Shown: piece by piece, positions 27,321 to 35,792 of the stretch
How positions within the stretch are numbered: position 1 is the stretch's first letter
How the letters are laid out: each line of letters opens with the position of its first letter
Assembly: GCA_018712825.1 (NCBI GenBank)
Contig: DVGG01000038.1
Coordinates: forward strand, 16,427-80,426
DNA length: 64,000 bases
Direction: 5' to 3'
DNA from: Candidatus Faecousia excrementipullorum
Lineage (GTDB): Bacteria; Bacillota; Clostridia; Oscillospirales; Oscillospiraceae
Made by a program: the position numbers and the translations under genes
The notes under the pieces: model-generated
Seen by the model: only the letters and a program-made list of their open reading frames with translations
What the model was told of the DNA's origin: nothing
The model's database searches: none

Positions 27321-27395
27321 GGTACCGTGGCCAAGTGGTAAGGCAAGAGTCTGCAAAACTCTCATTCCCCAGTTCAAATCTGGGCGGTACCTCCA
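27321..27395 (+). tRNA. tRNA-Cys (anticodon GCA)
   Basis: Acceptor GGTACCG/CGGTACC pairs perfectly, the anticodon loop TCTGCAAAA gives GCA, the discriminator is T, which is a Cys identity base, and CCA is encoded. Confidence 0.94.
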
Positions 27396-27396
27396 A

Positions 27397-27428
27397 AATC
27401 CCACAGCTTCGGCTGTGGGATTTTTTTT
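27397..27428 (+). terminator. Intrinsic terminator of the tRNA operon
   Basis: An 11-bp stem (AATCCCACAGC) capped by a TTCG tetraloop is followed by eight or nine Ts. Confidence 0.95.
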
Positions 27429-27438
27429 GTATTAAAAT

Positions 27439-27462
27439 GGCCTCCCCGAAACCGGGGAGGCC
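27439..27462 (-). terminator. Hairpin probably ending the DUF134-NifX transcript
   Basis: A 10-bp perfect stem (GGCCTCCCCG with complement, loop of four) is followed on the minus strand by ATTTTAAT. It is the first hairpin downstream of the minus-strand gene at 27638. The 175 bases between it and that gene hold nothing I recognise. Confidence 0.55.
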
Positions 27463-27637
27463 TATGCCGTATTTAGGGAAGCTCTGAATAAATTGGCAAG
27501 AGCTGGCAGCGTGAGATTTTTCGTCAGACAAAAGAATGGAAAACAGTGGAATACTTTATGTATTTCCTGTTTTTCATTCTGCGTGGATGGCGAAAAAGAT
27601 AAGCTTTCCAGCCGCAGACGATTTATTCAGAGTTTCC

Positions 27638-28405
27638 TTAGTGCTGTCCGCAGCTGCCGTGGCCGCAGGTGTGACCTGCGTGGCTGCCGCAGTGATGTTC
27701 GCCTTCCCCATGGTGATGGCTGCACTGCACATCGGGATTGTAGGAAAGCTTGTTTTCCAGCAGAGCGGCTACCGCCTCATCTGCATCCCCGGAGACGCCG
27801 CCGTAAAGCCGGATACCAGCCTCCTCCAGCGCCATCCGGGCACCGCCGCCGATGCCCCCGCAAATCAGGGCATCCACCTGCAGGCCGGAAAGAACCCCCG
27901 CCAGGGCTCCGTGGCCCTGCCCGTTGGTGTCCACCACCCGGGCGCTGACAACCTGACCGCCTTCCACGTCGTAAACCTTGAACTGAGCGGTGTGACCGAA
28001 GTGCTGATAGATTTCTCCATTTTCGTAAGTGACTGCAATTCTCATGGTATGTTCTCCTTTTTCGATTTTGTAGGCTTCCTGTTTTCTGGGGCAGCAGCTT
28101 AAAGGGCAGTCTCCGCCGGCACATAGCCGGTAATCGCCTCCCTGAATTTGGATGGGCAGCCCCATCACCAGGGCTTTTGCTATGCGTTTTCTGGCCTGAG
28201 CGTAAATGCTCTGCACCGTAGCCCGGCTCACCCCCAGAAGCTGGGCACATTCCTCCTGGCTCAGATCCTCCCAGTCCATAAGCCGGAGGGTCTCCACCTG
28301 TTCAAAGGTAAGCACCACAGGAGTGTCCCCTCCCGGTGTCTCGGGATAGAAGGCCAGGGCCTCCGGCAGCTGACATACCCGCCGGGACTTTACAGGTCTA
28401 CCCAT
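27638..28405 (-). CDS. Fused DUF134 (UPF0251) helix-turn-helix and NifX/NifB-type metallocluster-binding protein
   Basis: A 255-residue fusion. Residues 1-95 match UPF0251: MGRPVKSRRVCQLP, then a sigma-70 region-4-like helix-turn-helix (LSQEECAQLLGVSRATV). A Cys-rich linker (CAGGDCPLSCCP) follows. Residues 121-225 are a dinitrogenase iron-molybdenum cofactor-type domain (RIAVTYENGEIYQHFGH), and a His/Cys-rich tail ends the protein. The role is probably metal or Fe-S sensing; this is inferred. Met121 at 28045 has AAAGGAG eight bases upstream, so a free 135-residue NifX-like protein may also be made. No nif genes are nearby. Confidence 0.85.
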   Translation of the reverse strand: MGRPVKSRRVCQLPEALAFYPETPGGDTPVVLTFEQVETLRLMDWEDLSQEECAQLLGVSRATVQSIYAQARKRIAKALVMGLPIQIQGGDYRLCAGGDCPLSCCPRKQEAYKIEKGEHTMRIAVTYENGEIYQHFGHTAQFKVYDVEGGQVVSARVVDTNGQGHGALAGVLSGLQVDALICGGIGGGARMALEEAGIRLYGGVSGDADEAVAALLENKLSYNPDVQCSHHHGEGEHHCGSHAGHTCGHGSCGQH

Positions 28406-28438
28406 GACATTGCCCCCTTTCTCTTCCGGTATGATGCC

Positions 28439-28467
28439 ATTGTAGCGCTGTTTCTGGCATATGTCAA
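28439..28467 (-). promoter_or_regulatory. Promoter of the DUF134-NifX gene
   Basis: On the minus strand, TTGACA and TACAAT are separated by 17 bases, 33 bases before the ATG. Confidence 0.82.
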
Positions 28468-28486
28468 TAACTGCCGTAAAAAAGAA

Positions 28487-28506
28487 TCCCCCGGAAATCC
28501 GGGGGA
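28487..28506 (-). terminator. Intrinsic terminator of RNase P RNA
   Basis: An 8-bp perfect stem (TCCCCCGG with complement, AAAT/ATTT loop) is followed by TTCTTTTTT on the minus strand. Confidence 0.88.
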
Positions 28507-28851
28507 GGATCAGGTCTGTAAGCCGGGTTCTGTTTTGACAGCCATCTATCTAGTCCCGGAATTGCTCCCGGGATCCAGCCACCTCTTGGGGACGGCCGGG
28601 CAAGCCTTAAGTCCCACACACGGTGTTGCTTCGGATAGAGTTTACATCTTAAAACCCATGTCTCCATGGGCAGGGTGCGCTCTTACCGCACCTTTTCACC
28701 CTTACCCTCTTAAGGAGGGCGGTATATCTCTGTTGCACTTGTCCTGGGGTCACCCCCGGCGGGCGTTACCCGTTATCCTTGCCCTGTGAAGCCCGGACTT
28801 TCCTCACCCGGACCCTTTCGGGTTCCGGCCGCGGCTGTCCAACCTGGTCCG
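28507..28851 (-). ncRNA. rnpB: RNase P RNA, bacterial class A
   Basis: The minus strand carries the hallmark RNase P core blocks: GAGGAAAGTCCGGGCTTCA near the 5' side, GGGTAACGCCC, AACAGAGA, and near the 3' end ACAGAACCCGGCTTACAGACC. The ends pair as helix P1 (GGACCAGGT with ACCTGATCC, one mismatch). The 5' end is placed by the promoter just upstream and the 3' end by the terminator. It is the catalytic RNA that trims tRNA 5' leaders. Exact ends are accurate to a few bases only. Confidence 0.95.
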
Positions 28852-28857
28852 GAAGCT

Positions 28858-28886
28858 ATTTTACCCCATCCCCGGCGGATTGTCAA
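28858..28886 (-). promoter_or_regulatory. Promoter of RNase P RNA
   Basis: On the minus strand, TTGACA and TAAAAT are separated by 17 bases; a start about seven bases on gives an RNA beginning at the P1 helix. Confidence 0.88.
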
Positions 28887-28891
28887 ATGTC

Positions 28892-28920
28892 TTGCAAAAT
28901 CTTTTCTCAGGGGATATACT
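28892..28920 (+). promoter_or_regulatory. Promoter of murD-ispD-ispF
   Basis: TTGCAA and TATACT are separated by 17 bases, divergent from the rnpB promoter with only five bases between the two -35 boxes. Confidence 0.75.
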
Positions 28921-28964
28921 ATGGGCATAGAGAAACAGAAATTTGGGAATAACGAGGGATTGTT

Positions 28965-30332
28965 ATGGCAGATACATTTACACAGTATTTTGAAGGACTG
29001 AAAGATAAGAAAATTCTGGTGCTGGGCCTGGGGGTGAGCAACCGGCCGCTGGTGCGTCTGCTGCTCCAGGCAGGATGCCAGGTCACCGGCTGTGACCGTA
29101 CCCCCCGGGAGAAGCTGGAGCCGGAGGTACTGGAGCTGGAAAAGCTGGGCTGCACCTTGCACTTGGGGGAGAGCTACCTGGAGGGGCTTTCCGCCGATGT
29201 GGTGTTCCGCACCCCGGGTATGCACCCGGGAAATCCTGCCCTGGAAGCCCTGAGAGCCTCCGGCGCGGCAGTTACCTCGGAGATGGAGGTGTTCTTCCAG
29301 CTTTGTCCCTGTAAAATCATTGCCGTCACCGGCTCCGACGGAAAAACCACCACCACGACCCTGATTTCCGAAATGCTGAAAGCCCAGGGCTACCGGGTGT
29401 GGCTGGGAGGCAACATCGGCACACCCCTTCTTTCGGAAATTCCCCACATGACCGCCGGCGACATGGCGGTGGTGGAGCTGAGCTCCTTCCAGCTGATGGA
29501 TATGGACAGAAGCCCCCAGGTAGCGGTGGTCACCAACCTGGCACCCAACCATCTGGATGTCCATAAGGATATGCAGGAGTATGTGGAGGCCAAGAAGAAT
29601 ATCTTCCGCTACCAGGATGAAACCGGAGTGCTGATTGTCAACGGGGACAATGCCATCACCGCTCCCTTCCGGGGCAAGGGCAAGACCCGGTTCTTTACCC
29701 GCCAGGGACATACGGACAACGGGGCAACCCTGGAGGATGGCTGGATTTGCCGGGACGGGGAGAAGGTACTGGATACCCGGGACATCCTTCTGCCGGGGGT
29801 ACACAATATCGAGAACTATATGGCGGCAATTCTTGCGGTGGAGGGACTGGTGTCCGACGAGAATATCCGCCAGGTGGCAAAGACCTTCGGGGGTGTGGAG
29901 CACCGGATTGAGCTGGTGGCGGTGAAAAACGGGGTAAAATACTATAACGACTCCATCGCCTCCTCTCCCAGCCGTACCATTGCCGGCCTGGAAAGCTTTT
30001 CCCAGAAGGTGCTGCTGATTGCCGGCGGCTACGACAAGCACATCCCCTATGACGTGCTGGGGCCGGTCATCTGCGCCCATGTAAAGAAGCTGTACCTCAA
30101 CGGCGCCACGGCGGAGAAAATCCGCCAGGCGGTGATTCAGTCCCCCCAGTACCGGGAGGGCTCTCCCGAAATTGCCATGTGCGGTGATTTGTACCGGGCG
30201 GTGGAGGCGGCCTCCCGGGAGGCTCAGCCGGGGGATGTGGTGCTGCTGAGCCCCGCCAGCGCCGGATTTGACCAGTTCAAGAACTTTATGGAGCGGGGCA
30301 ATGTATTCAAAAAGCTTGTAAAGGAGCTGTAA
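28965..30332 (+). CDS. murD: UDP-MurNAc-L-Ala:D-Glu ligase MurD
   Basis: A 455-residue Mur ligase with an N-terminal Rossmann start (KILVLGLGVSNRPLVR), ATP loop AVTGSDGKTTTT, and the conserved NLAPNHLDVH and HRIELV. It adds D-glutamate, the second stem residue, between MurC and MurE. In many Firmicutes murD lies inside the dcw cluster between mraY and ftsW; here it is moved about 9 kb away and joined to ispD and ispF. GAGGG precedes the ATG. Confidence 0.96.
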   Translation: MADTFTQYFEGLKDKKILVLGLGVSNRPLVRLLLQAGCQVTGCDRTPREKLEPEVLELEKLGCTLHLGESYLEGLSADVVFRTPGMHPGNPALEALRASGAAVTSEMEVFFQLCPCKIIAVTGSDGKTTTTTLISEMLKAQGYRVWLGGNIGTPLLSEIPHMTAGDMAVVELSSFQLMDMDRSPQVAVVTNLAPNHLDVHKDMQEYVEAKKNIFRYQDETGVLIVNGDNAITAPFRGKGKTRFFTRQGHTDNGATLEDGWICRDGEKVLDTRDILLPGVHNIENYMAAILAVEGLVSDENIRQVAKTFGGVEHRIELVAVKNGVKYYNDSIASSPSRTIAGLESFSQKVLLIAGGYDKHIPYDVLGPVICAHVKKLYLNGATAEKIRQAVIQSPQYREGSPEIAMCGDLYRAVEAASREAQPGDVVLLSPASAGFDQFKNFMERGNVFKKLVKEL

Positions 30333-30334
30333 CC

Positions 30335-31057
30335 ATGGATTTGCGGCAGACGGCAGCGAAAATGCGTGAAATCATTCCGGTGAAATACTGCGGCGCAGTG
30401 ATTGTGGCGGCAGGCTCTGCCACCCGGATGGGAGGCATTGACAAGGTGATGGCCCCCCTGGGAGGAGAGCCTATGGTGGCCAGAACCATCCGGGCCTTTC
30501 AGGAAAGCCCGGTCATTTCCGAAATCGTGGTGGTGACCCGGCAGGACTTGATTCCCCGGATGGAGGAGCTGTGCCGGGAATTTCCCAAGGTAATCCAGGT
30601 GGTGTCCGGGGGCGCTGACCGGGCGGCTTCCGTGGAGGCAGGCATCGGGGCTCTTTCCAAAAAAGTGAAGCTCATCGCCATTCAGGACGGTGCCAGACCC
30701 CTGGTGTCCCAGCCTCTTATTGACAGAACTGTCCGGGCTGCCCACAGCTTTGGGGCAGCGGTGCCGGGAATCCCGGTGAAGGACACCATCAAGTCAGAGA
30801 ACAAGGGCTTTGTGGGAGAGACCATTCCCCGGCAGCAGCTTCGGGCCATCCAGACCCCCCAGGTTTTTGACGAGGCCCTGATTCGGGGAGCCCTGAAAAA
30901 GGCAAACCGGGAAAAGCTCCCCATCACCGACGACAGCTCCGCCGTGGAGCTTCTGGGAATGTCGGTGAAGATGGTGGAAGGGGAGGAGAAAAACATCAAA
31001 ATCACCACCCCCCTGGATTTGGAGATTGCCCGGGTGTTTATGGAGGCTGAAGTATGA
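30335..31057 (+). CDS. ispD: 2-C-methyl-D-erythritol 4-phosphate cytidylyltransferase IspD
   Basis: A 240-residue nucleotidyltransferase with [14 protein letters not shown] near residue 21, the CTP-binding loop, then QDGARPLVS and [16 protein letters not shown]. It couples CTP to methylerythritol phosphate, step three of the MEP pathway. An extra 15-20 residue N-terminal extension precedes the nucleotide loop. It follows murD by two bases and overlaps ispF by four bases. Confidence 0.95.
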   Translation: MDLRQTAAKMREIIPVKYCGAVIVAAGSATRMGGIDKVMAPLGGEPMVARTIRAFQESPVISEIVVVTRQDLIPRMEELCREFPKVIQVVSGGADRAASVEAGIGALSKKVKLIAIQDGARPLVSQPLIDRTVRAAHSFGAAVPGIPVKDTIKSENKGFVGETIPRQQLRAIQTPQVFDEALIRGALKKANREKLPITDDSSAVELLGMSVKMVEGEEKNIKITTPLDLEIARVFMEAEV

Positions 31058-31527
31058 GAATCGGACACGGATACGATGTGCATAGGCTGGCAGAGGGTCG
31101 CCCCCTGATTCTGGGCGGGGTGAGGATTCCCTATGAACTGGGACTTCTGGGCAACTCCGATGCGGACGTGCTGCTTCACAGCGTGATGGATGCCCTTCTG
31201 GGAGCTGCGGCTCTGGGGGACATCGGCCGCCATTTCCCCGATACGGACCCGGCCTACAAGGGTGCGGACTCTCTGGAGCTTCTGAAGGAAGTGGGGAAGA
31301 AAATTGCCGCTGCCGGATACCGGGTAGGGAATGTGGATGTGACCATGATTGCCCAAAGACCCAAGCTGAAGGACTATATCCCGGTGATGGAAGCCAACAT
31401 TTCCGGAGCTCTGGGGGTACCCCGGAACTGCATCAATGTGAAAGCCACCACCGAGGAGCACCTGGGCTTTACCGGGGAGGGACTGGGAATGTCCTGCCAT
31501 GCGGTGTGCATTCTGGAAGAAATATAG
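31054..31527 (+). CDS. ispF: 2-C-methyl-D-erythritol 2,4-cyclodiphosphate synthase IspF
   Basis: A 157-residue protein with the family start [11 protein letters not shown], zinc ligands Asp and His in GYDVH, and [17 protein letters not shown]. It cyclises the CDP-ME phosphate intermediate, and IspG (375-1412) uses its product. Length is typical. The ATGA overlap with ispD is the usual arrangement and reflects the fact that some bacteria fuse the two. Confidence 0.97.
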   Translation: MRIGHGYDVHRLAEGRPLILGGVRIPYELGLLGNSDADVLLHSVMDALLGAAALGDIGRHFPDTDPAYKGADSLELLKEVGKKIAAAGYRVGNVDVTMIAQRPKLKDYIPVMEANISGALGVPRNCINVKATTEEHLGFTGEGLGMSCHAVCILEEI

Positions 31528-31530
31528 GAG

Positions 31531-31578
31531 CCAATCACCTTCCGGGACGGGAACCTCCCCGGGAGGTGATTGGTTTTT
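31531..31578 (+). terminator. Intrinsic terminator after ispF
   Basis: The arms CCAATCACCT and AGGTGATTGG pair, with further internal pairing (CCGGGA/TCCCCGGG), and are followed by TTTTT. Confidence 0.88.
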
Positions 31579-31611
31579 CCCTGAGAATCTATGAAAAATA
31601 TGTGAAACCTA

Positions 31612-31640
31612 TTGCTATCCATCCGCCAATCCGCTATAAT
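31612..31640 (+). promoter_or_regulatory. Promoter of cdaA-cdaR and possibly the following operon
   Basis: TTGCTA and a perfect TATAAT are separated by 17 bases, 76 bases before the cdaA ATG. No later strong promoter or terminator was noticed before 46874, so this may drive a very long transcript. Confidence 0.78.
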
Positions 31641-31716
31641 GGTACGGATAATAGGGTAGTTATGCAGAAAGTGTACCCTGTTTTGAAAACAGGCGGAAAG
31701 GGGAACAGAAAAGGAC

Positions 31717-32586
31717 ATGGAAGCCATTGAAAATTTGTTCCAACAAGTGGGCAGAATGCAATGGACAGACTATCTGGACATTATCATTGTTGCCTTTCTG
31801 ATTTATTGGCTGCTGCCGCTGCTGCGTACCACGGGCACCGGGAGAATTGCCAAGATTGTGGTTGCCATACTGGTTGTGGCATCCTTGACGGAGGTTTTGA
31901 ATCTATATACCCTTCGTTTCATTATCAATCAATTTCTGGCCATTGGCCTTTTGGCATTGGTGGTGCTGTTCCAGCCGGAGCTGCGGCGGATGATTGACCA
32001 CCTGAGTAACGTAAAGCTGAAACGGCTCTTCTCCGGGGAAAAAATCCAGGAGGAGATGCTTCCCATCATTGCCCAGACGGTGCGGGCCTGCGAGGTGATG
32101 AGCCGGGAGAGGGTGGGCGCCCTCATCGTATTCGCCCGGGACAGCCGGCTGGAGGAGTACTTCAAAACCGGCACCATCATCAACGGCCAGGTTTCCGAGC
32201 AGCTGATTCGCAACATTTTCTTCCCCAAGGCTGCCCTCCACGACGGGGCTATGATTATCCGGGACGGCTGTATTGCCGCTGCCGGCTGCGTGCTGCCCCT
32301 GTCCGAGAGTGACCGGCTGAGTGCGGATCTGGGAACCCGGCACCGGGCCGGTGTGGGCATGAGCGAAAACTCCGATGCGGTGGTGGTGATTGTCTCCGAG
32401 GAGACGGGTGCCATCTCCGTGGCCATCGGCGGTATGCTCAAGCGCCACCTGGCACCCCAGACTCTGGAGCGGCTGCTGCGGAACGAGCTGTGCCACGACC
32501 AGCCGGAGCAGGAGCAAGGCCTGGTGGTAACCCTGCGGCAGAAGCTCCACAAGTGGGACAAAGGAGGCCATAAGGATGAAAAATAA
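31717..32586 (+). CDS. cdaA: Diadenylate cyclase CdaA
   Basis: A 289-residue membrane-bound c-di-AMP synthase. Three N-terminal membrane helices are followed by the DAC domain, with the catalytic DGA in ALHDGAMII and RHR in LGTRHRAG. c-di-AMP controls potassium, osmolyte and cell wall homeostasis in Firmicutes. The start has AAAAGGAC close by and AAGGGG further up, so the ATG is not certain. It overlaps cdaR by 11 bases. The usual third gene, glmM, is not here. Confidence 0.95.
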   Translation: MEAIENLFQQVGRMQWTDYLDIIIVAFLIYWLLPLLRTTGTGRIAKIVVAILVVASLTEVLNLYTLRFIINQFLAIGLLALVVLFQPELRRMIDHLSNVKLKRLFSGEKIQEEMLPIIAQTVRACEVMSRERVGALIVFARDSRLEEYFKTGTIINGQVSEQLIRNIFFPKAALHDGAMIIRDGCIAAAGCVLPLSESDRLSADLGTRHRAGVGMSENSDAVVVIVSEETGAISVAIGGMLKRHLAPQTLERLLRNELCHDQPEQEQGLVVTLRQKLHKWDKGGHKDEK

Positions 32587-33802
32587 GGTACTTACCGCGC
32601 TGTTTTCCCTGGCGGTTGCCTTCGGCCTGTGGCTGTATGTGATTACGGTGGTAAGCCCCGGCTCTGAGGCTACCTTCTACAATATCCCCGTGGTATTCCA
32701 GGGGGAGGGAGAGCTGACCAACCGGGGGCTGATGATCGCCTCTGAGGACACCCCCACCGTGACCCTGAAAATCGCCGGCAACCGCTCGGATTTGAACAAC
32801 CTCAACTCCTCCAACATTACGGTGATTGCGGATGTGTCCAAAATCTGGGAGGCAGGGACTGCCACCCTGGACTATACTGTCTCCTATCCCGGCAACATCC
32901 GGGAGGATGCTTTGAGCATTATCAGCAAGAGCCCCGGCAAGATTGAGCTGGATGTGGAGGAGCGGATCAACAAGACCGTCAATGTGGTGGTGGACTACAT
33001 CGGCTCCGTGCCGGAGGGCTTTATCTGCGACAAGGATAACATTGAAATGGATATCTCCACCATCCGGGTCACCGGGCCCAAGCCGGTGGTGGACCAGATT
33101 GAAAGCGCCAGAATCCAGGTGGATTTGTCCGGAAAGACCCAGACCATTTCCGACCGGTTTACCTACACCCTGTGCGACAAGGACGGCAACCCGGTGGATG
33201 CCCAGATGATTGAGACCAACGCCGAAGCGGTGAACATCGTGCTGACCATCCAGCGAGTGAAGACCATTCAGCTGGTTGTGGAGGTAAAGGACGGCGGCGG
33301 CGCCACGGCCCAGACCAGTACCATTACCCTGGACCCTGCCAGTATCACCGTATCCGGCAGCGAGAGCCTGCTGGAGACCCTGGACAGCCAGTATGTGATT
33401 GGCACCATTGACTTGGGTATGATTCAGGAGGATACGGAGCAGGTTATTGCCCTGGAGCTTCCCGATGGTATCACTAACGAAACCGGCATCAACGAGGTGA
33501 AGGTGAAGGTGGAGTTCCCTCAGTTGGGGACCAAAACCCTCCAGGTCAACCGACTCCAGGCTAGGAACGTTCCGGAGGGATTGAATGTGGAGTTTATCAC
33601 CCAGAATCTGGAAATCAAAATCCGTGGCCCCAAGGCCCAGGTGGAGGCCATTACTGCCAATGATGTGACGGTGGTGGTGGACTTTACCGGTGCGGAATCC
33701 GGCACCATCAAGCTGAAGGCGGAAGTGGTTTTTGATGCAGAGTTTGGAGACGTGGGTGTGCTGGGCAGCCCCAGTGTGACAGCAACCCTGACGGAAGAAT
33801 AA
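32576..33802 (+). CDS. cdaR: CdaA regulator with YbbR domains
   Basis: A 408-residue protein with one N-terminal membrane helix (ALFSLAVAFGLWLYVITVV) followed by repeated YbbR beta domains; at least four repeats are suggested by recurring I-x-V-x-G-P and similar stretches. In Bacillus, CdaR modulates CdaA activity from outside the membrane. GGAGG eight bases before ATG 32576. The overlap with cdaA supports partnership. Confidence 0.92.
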   Translation: MKNKVLTALFSLAVAFGLWLYVITVVSPGSEATFYNIPVVFQGEGELTNRGLMIASEDTPTVTLKIAGNRSDLNNLNSSNITVIADVSKIWEAGTATLDYTVSYPGNIREDALSIISKSPGKIELDVEERINKTVNVVVDYIGSVPEGFICDKDNIEMDISTIRVTGPKPVVDQIESARIQVDLSGKTQTISDRFTYTLCDKDGNPVDAQMIETNAEAVNIVLTIQRVKTIQLVVEVKDGGGATAQTSTITLDPASITVSGSESLLETLDSQYVIGTIDLGMIQEDTEQVIALELPDGITNETGINEVKVKVEFPQLGTKTLQVNRLQARNVPEGLNVEFITQNLEIKIRGPKAQVEAITANDVTVVVDFTGAESGTIKLKAEVVFDAEFGDVGVLGSPSVTATLTEE

Positions 33803-33826
33803 AATCTGGAAAAGGGGAATCTTGCA

Positions 33827-34705
33827 GTGATCAAAAGTATGACGGGATACGGCCGTGCCGTGGAGACTGTGAACGGCAGAGAATTTACCGTGGAAATCCG
33901 CTCTGTGAACAATCGCTACCTGGATTGCTCCGTGCGCCTGCCCAGAAACCTGGCGTTCTGCGAGGATGCGGTGAAGCAGGCGGTGAAGGCCTCCATTTCC
34001 AGAGGCAAGACGGAGGTGTACGTCACCCTCCGGACAGAAAGCGGCGAGGAAGTCAAAATCAGCCTGAACAAGCCGGTGGTGGAAGGATACCTGGAAGCCA
34101 TGGGGCAGATGGTGAAGGAATACGGGGTGCAGGACGACATTTCCGTGTCGGTGCTCTCCCGGCTGCCGGATGTGTTTGCGGTGGAAAAGCCCCAGGTGGA
34201 CGAGGAGCAGCTGCAAAAGGACTTGCTGGGCGTGGTCTCCCAGGCCCTTGCAGGTTTTGATGCCATGCGTACCACCGAGGGCAAGGCCATGGCGGAGGAC
34301 CTGCGGAGCCGCGGTCAGACCATTTTACACCTGGTGGAGCAGGTGGAAGCCGGCAACGGCCAGACCGTGGCGGACTACCGGGCCCGGCTGGAGGCCAAGC
34401 TCCGGGAGGTGCTGGAGAATACCGCCATTGACGAGGGAAGAATCCTGACGGAAGCGGCGATTTTCGCAGACAAGGTGGCGGTGGACGAGGAAACCGTCCG
34501 CCTGCGCAGTCACCTGAGCCAGATGAACACCATGCTGGAGGGCGGCGGCGCCGTAGGCCGGAAGCTGGATTTCCTCCTCCAGGAGATGAACCGGGAGGCC
34601 AATACCATCGGCTCCAAGTGCACGGATGTGCGGCTGGCCCGGGTGGTTGTGGACATCAAGGCCGAGCTGGAAAAGATCCGGGAACAGACCCAGAACATCG
34701 AGTAA
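33827..34705 (+). CDS. yicC: YicC family endoribonuclease
   Basis: A 292-residue YicC/YloC protein with the N-terminal signature [10 protein letters not shown] and [12 protein letters not shown], and the C-terminal DUF1732 part containing [19 protein letters not shown]. Members from E. coli and Bacillus have been described as RNases. A GTG start with AGGGG nine bases upstream is used. The yicC-remA-gmk-rpoZ-priA order matches the Bacillus yloC locus. Confidence 0.93.
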   Translation: MIKSMTGYGRAVETVNGREFTVEIRSVNNRYLDCSVRLPRNLAFCEDAVKQAVKASISRGKTEVYVTLRTESGEEVKISLNKPVVEGYLEAMGQMVKEYGVQDDISVSVLSRLPDVFAVEKPQVDEEQLQKDLLGVVSQALAGFDAMRTTEGKAMAEDLRSRGQTILHLVEQVEAGNGQTVADYRARLEAKLREVLENTAIDEGRILTEAAIFADKVAVDEETVRLRSHLSQMNTMLEGGGAVGRKLDFLLQEMNREANTIGSKCTDVRLARVVVDIKAELEKIREQTQNIE

Positions 34706-34709
34706 GCCT

Positions 34710-34979
34710 ATGGAAATGAAGCTCATCAATATTGGATTTGGCAGCCTGATTGCAGCCGGACGGGTGCTTTCGGTGCTGGAGCCGGACTCCGCCCCCATCA
34801 AGCGAGTGGTGCAGGAGGCCCGGGAGCGGGGCATGCTCATCGACGCCTCCTACGGCAGAAAGACCAAATCGGTGATTTTAATGGATACGGACCATGTGAT
34901 CCTCAGCGCTCTGACCCCGGAGATTCTGGCGGGCCGTTGGAGTGAAAAGACACAGACACAGGAGGAAGAAAATGGATAA
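34710..34979 (+). CDS. remA: RemA-like DNA-binding regulator (DUF370)
   Basis: An 89-residue protein with [20 protein letters not shown] and [14 protein letters not shown], both typical of DUF370. In Bacillus subtilis RemA activates biofilm matrix and osmoprotectant genes by binding many sites. Two ATGs are possible, 34710 and 34716; neither has a strong ribosome site, so translation may be coupled to yicC four bases upstream. It overlaps gmk by eight bases. Confidence 0.92.
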   Translation: MEMKLINIGFGSLIAAGRVLSVLEPDSAPIKRVVQEARERGMLIDASYGRKTKSVILMDTDHVILSALTPEILAGRWSEKTQTQEEENG

Positions 34980-35529
34980 AGGCTGTATTTTTGTAATTTC
35001 CGGAACCTCCGGCGTGGGAAAGAGTACGGTTCTGGCAAAGGTGATGGAAAAGCGGAAGGATTTGATTTTCTCCGTCTCCGCCACCACCCGGGCTCCCCGC
35101 CCCGGCGAAAAGGAAGGGGTTGACTACTACTTTGTCACCCAGGAGCAGTTCCGGAAGATGATTGACCAGGACGAATTTCTGGAATACGATGCCCACATGA
35201 ACAATTCCTACGGAACTCCCAAGGCTCAGGTGGAGGAGAAGCGGAAAAAAGGTCATGTGATTCTGGACATAGACCCCAACGGCGCCTATCAGGTGCGTAC
35301 ATCCTGCCCGGAAGCGGTGCTGATTTTCATTGCCCCTCCGTCCATGGAGGAGCTGGAGCGGCGGCTCCGGGGCCGGGGAGATACCTCCCCTGAGCAGATG
35401 GAGCTGCGGCTCCACCGGGCCCGGTGGGAGCTGGCCCAGCAGGAAAAATACGACTACGTGGTGGTCAATAACCAGGTGGATACCTGTGTGGATGAAATAC
35501 TGCAGATTATTGCGGAAAAAGCAAACTAA
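34972..35529 (+). CDS. gmk: Guanylate kinase
   Basis: A 185-residue kinase with the P-loop [10 protein letters not shown], then [15 protein letters not shown], the GMP-binding segment. It phosphorylates GMP to GDP in nucleotide supply. The ATG at 34972 has GGAGGAAGAAA just upstream, inside the end of remA; a longer frame from 34942 has no support. Length is slightly below the usual 200. Confidence 0.96.
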   Translation: MDKGCIFVISGTSGVGKSTVLAKVMEKRKDLIFSVSATTRAPRPGEKEGVDYYFVTQEQFRKMIDQDEFLEYDAHMNNSYGTPKAQVEEKRKKGHVILDIDPNGAYQVRTSCPEAVLIFIAPPSMEELERRLRGRGDTSPEQMELRLHRARWELAQQEKYDYVVVNNQVDTCVDEILQIIAEKAN

Positions 35530-35550
35530 GATTTTGGAGGAATTGAGATT

Positions 35551-35757
35551 ATGTTGTACCCCCCTGTTGCAGATATGCTGAAGAATGTGGATAACCGTTA
35601 CCTGCTGGTGAACGTGGTTGCCCAGCGGGCAAGAGACATTGCCGCCCGTGCGGAGGAACTGCAGGAGGAGCTGCCGGAGAAGCCTGTGACCATGGCCATC
35701 TGGGAAGTGGCTGACGGCCAGCTGGCAGCTACCCTGAAGGACGAATACAAGAAATAA
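35551..35757 (+). CDS. rpoZ: RNA polymerase omega subunit
   Basis: A 68-residue omega subunit starting MLYPPVADML and containing NRYLLVNVVAQRARDIA, the conserved helix that holds the beta-prime C-terminus. Its place between gmk and priA is typical. TTGGAGGAATTGAGATT gives a good ribosome site. coaBC, which often lies between rpoZ and priA, is missing here. Confidence 0.93.
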   Translation: MLYPPVADMLKNVDNRYLLVNVVAQRARDIAARAEELQEELPEKPVTMAIWEVADGQLAATLKDEYKK

Positions 35758-35792
35758 GTTTCGGGTAGAATACCCAATCAAGGAGGGGCTTT

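Noticed and set aside
27046..27531. 161-codon minus-strand frame over the tRNA cluster
   Set aside because: It runs through four tRNA genes and a terminator, so it is a chance frame.
28148..28789. 213-codon plus-strand frame over RNase P RNA
   Set aside because: It overlaps a structured RNA gene on the other strand and has no coding character.
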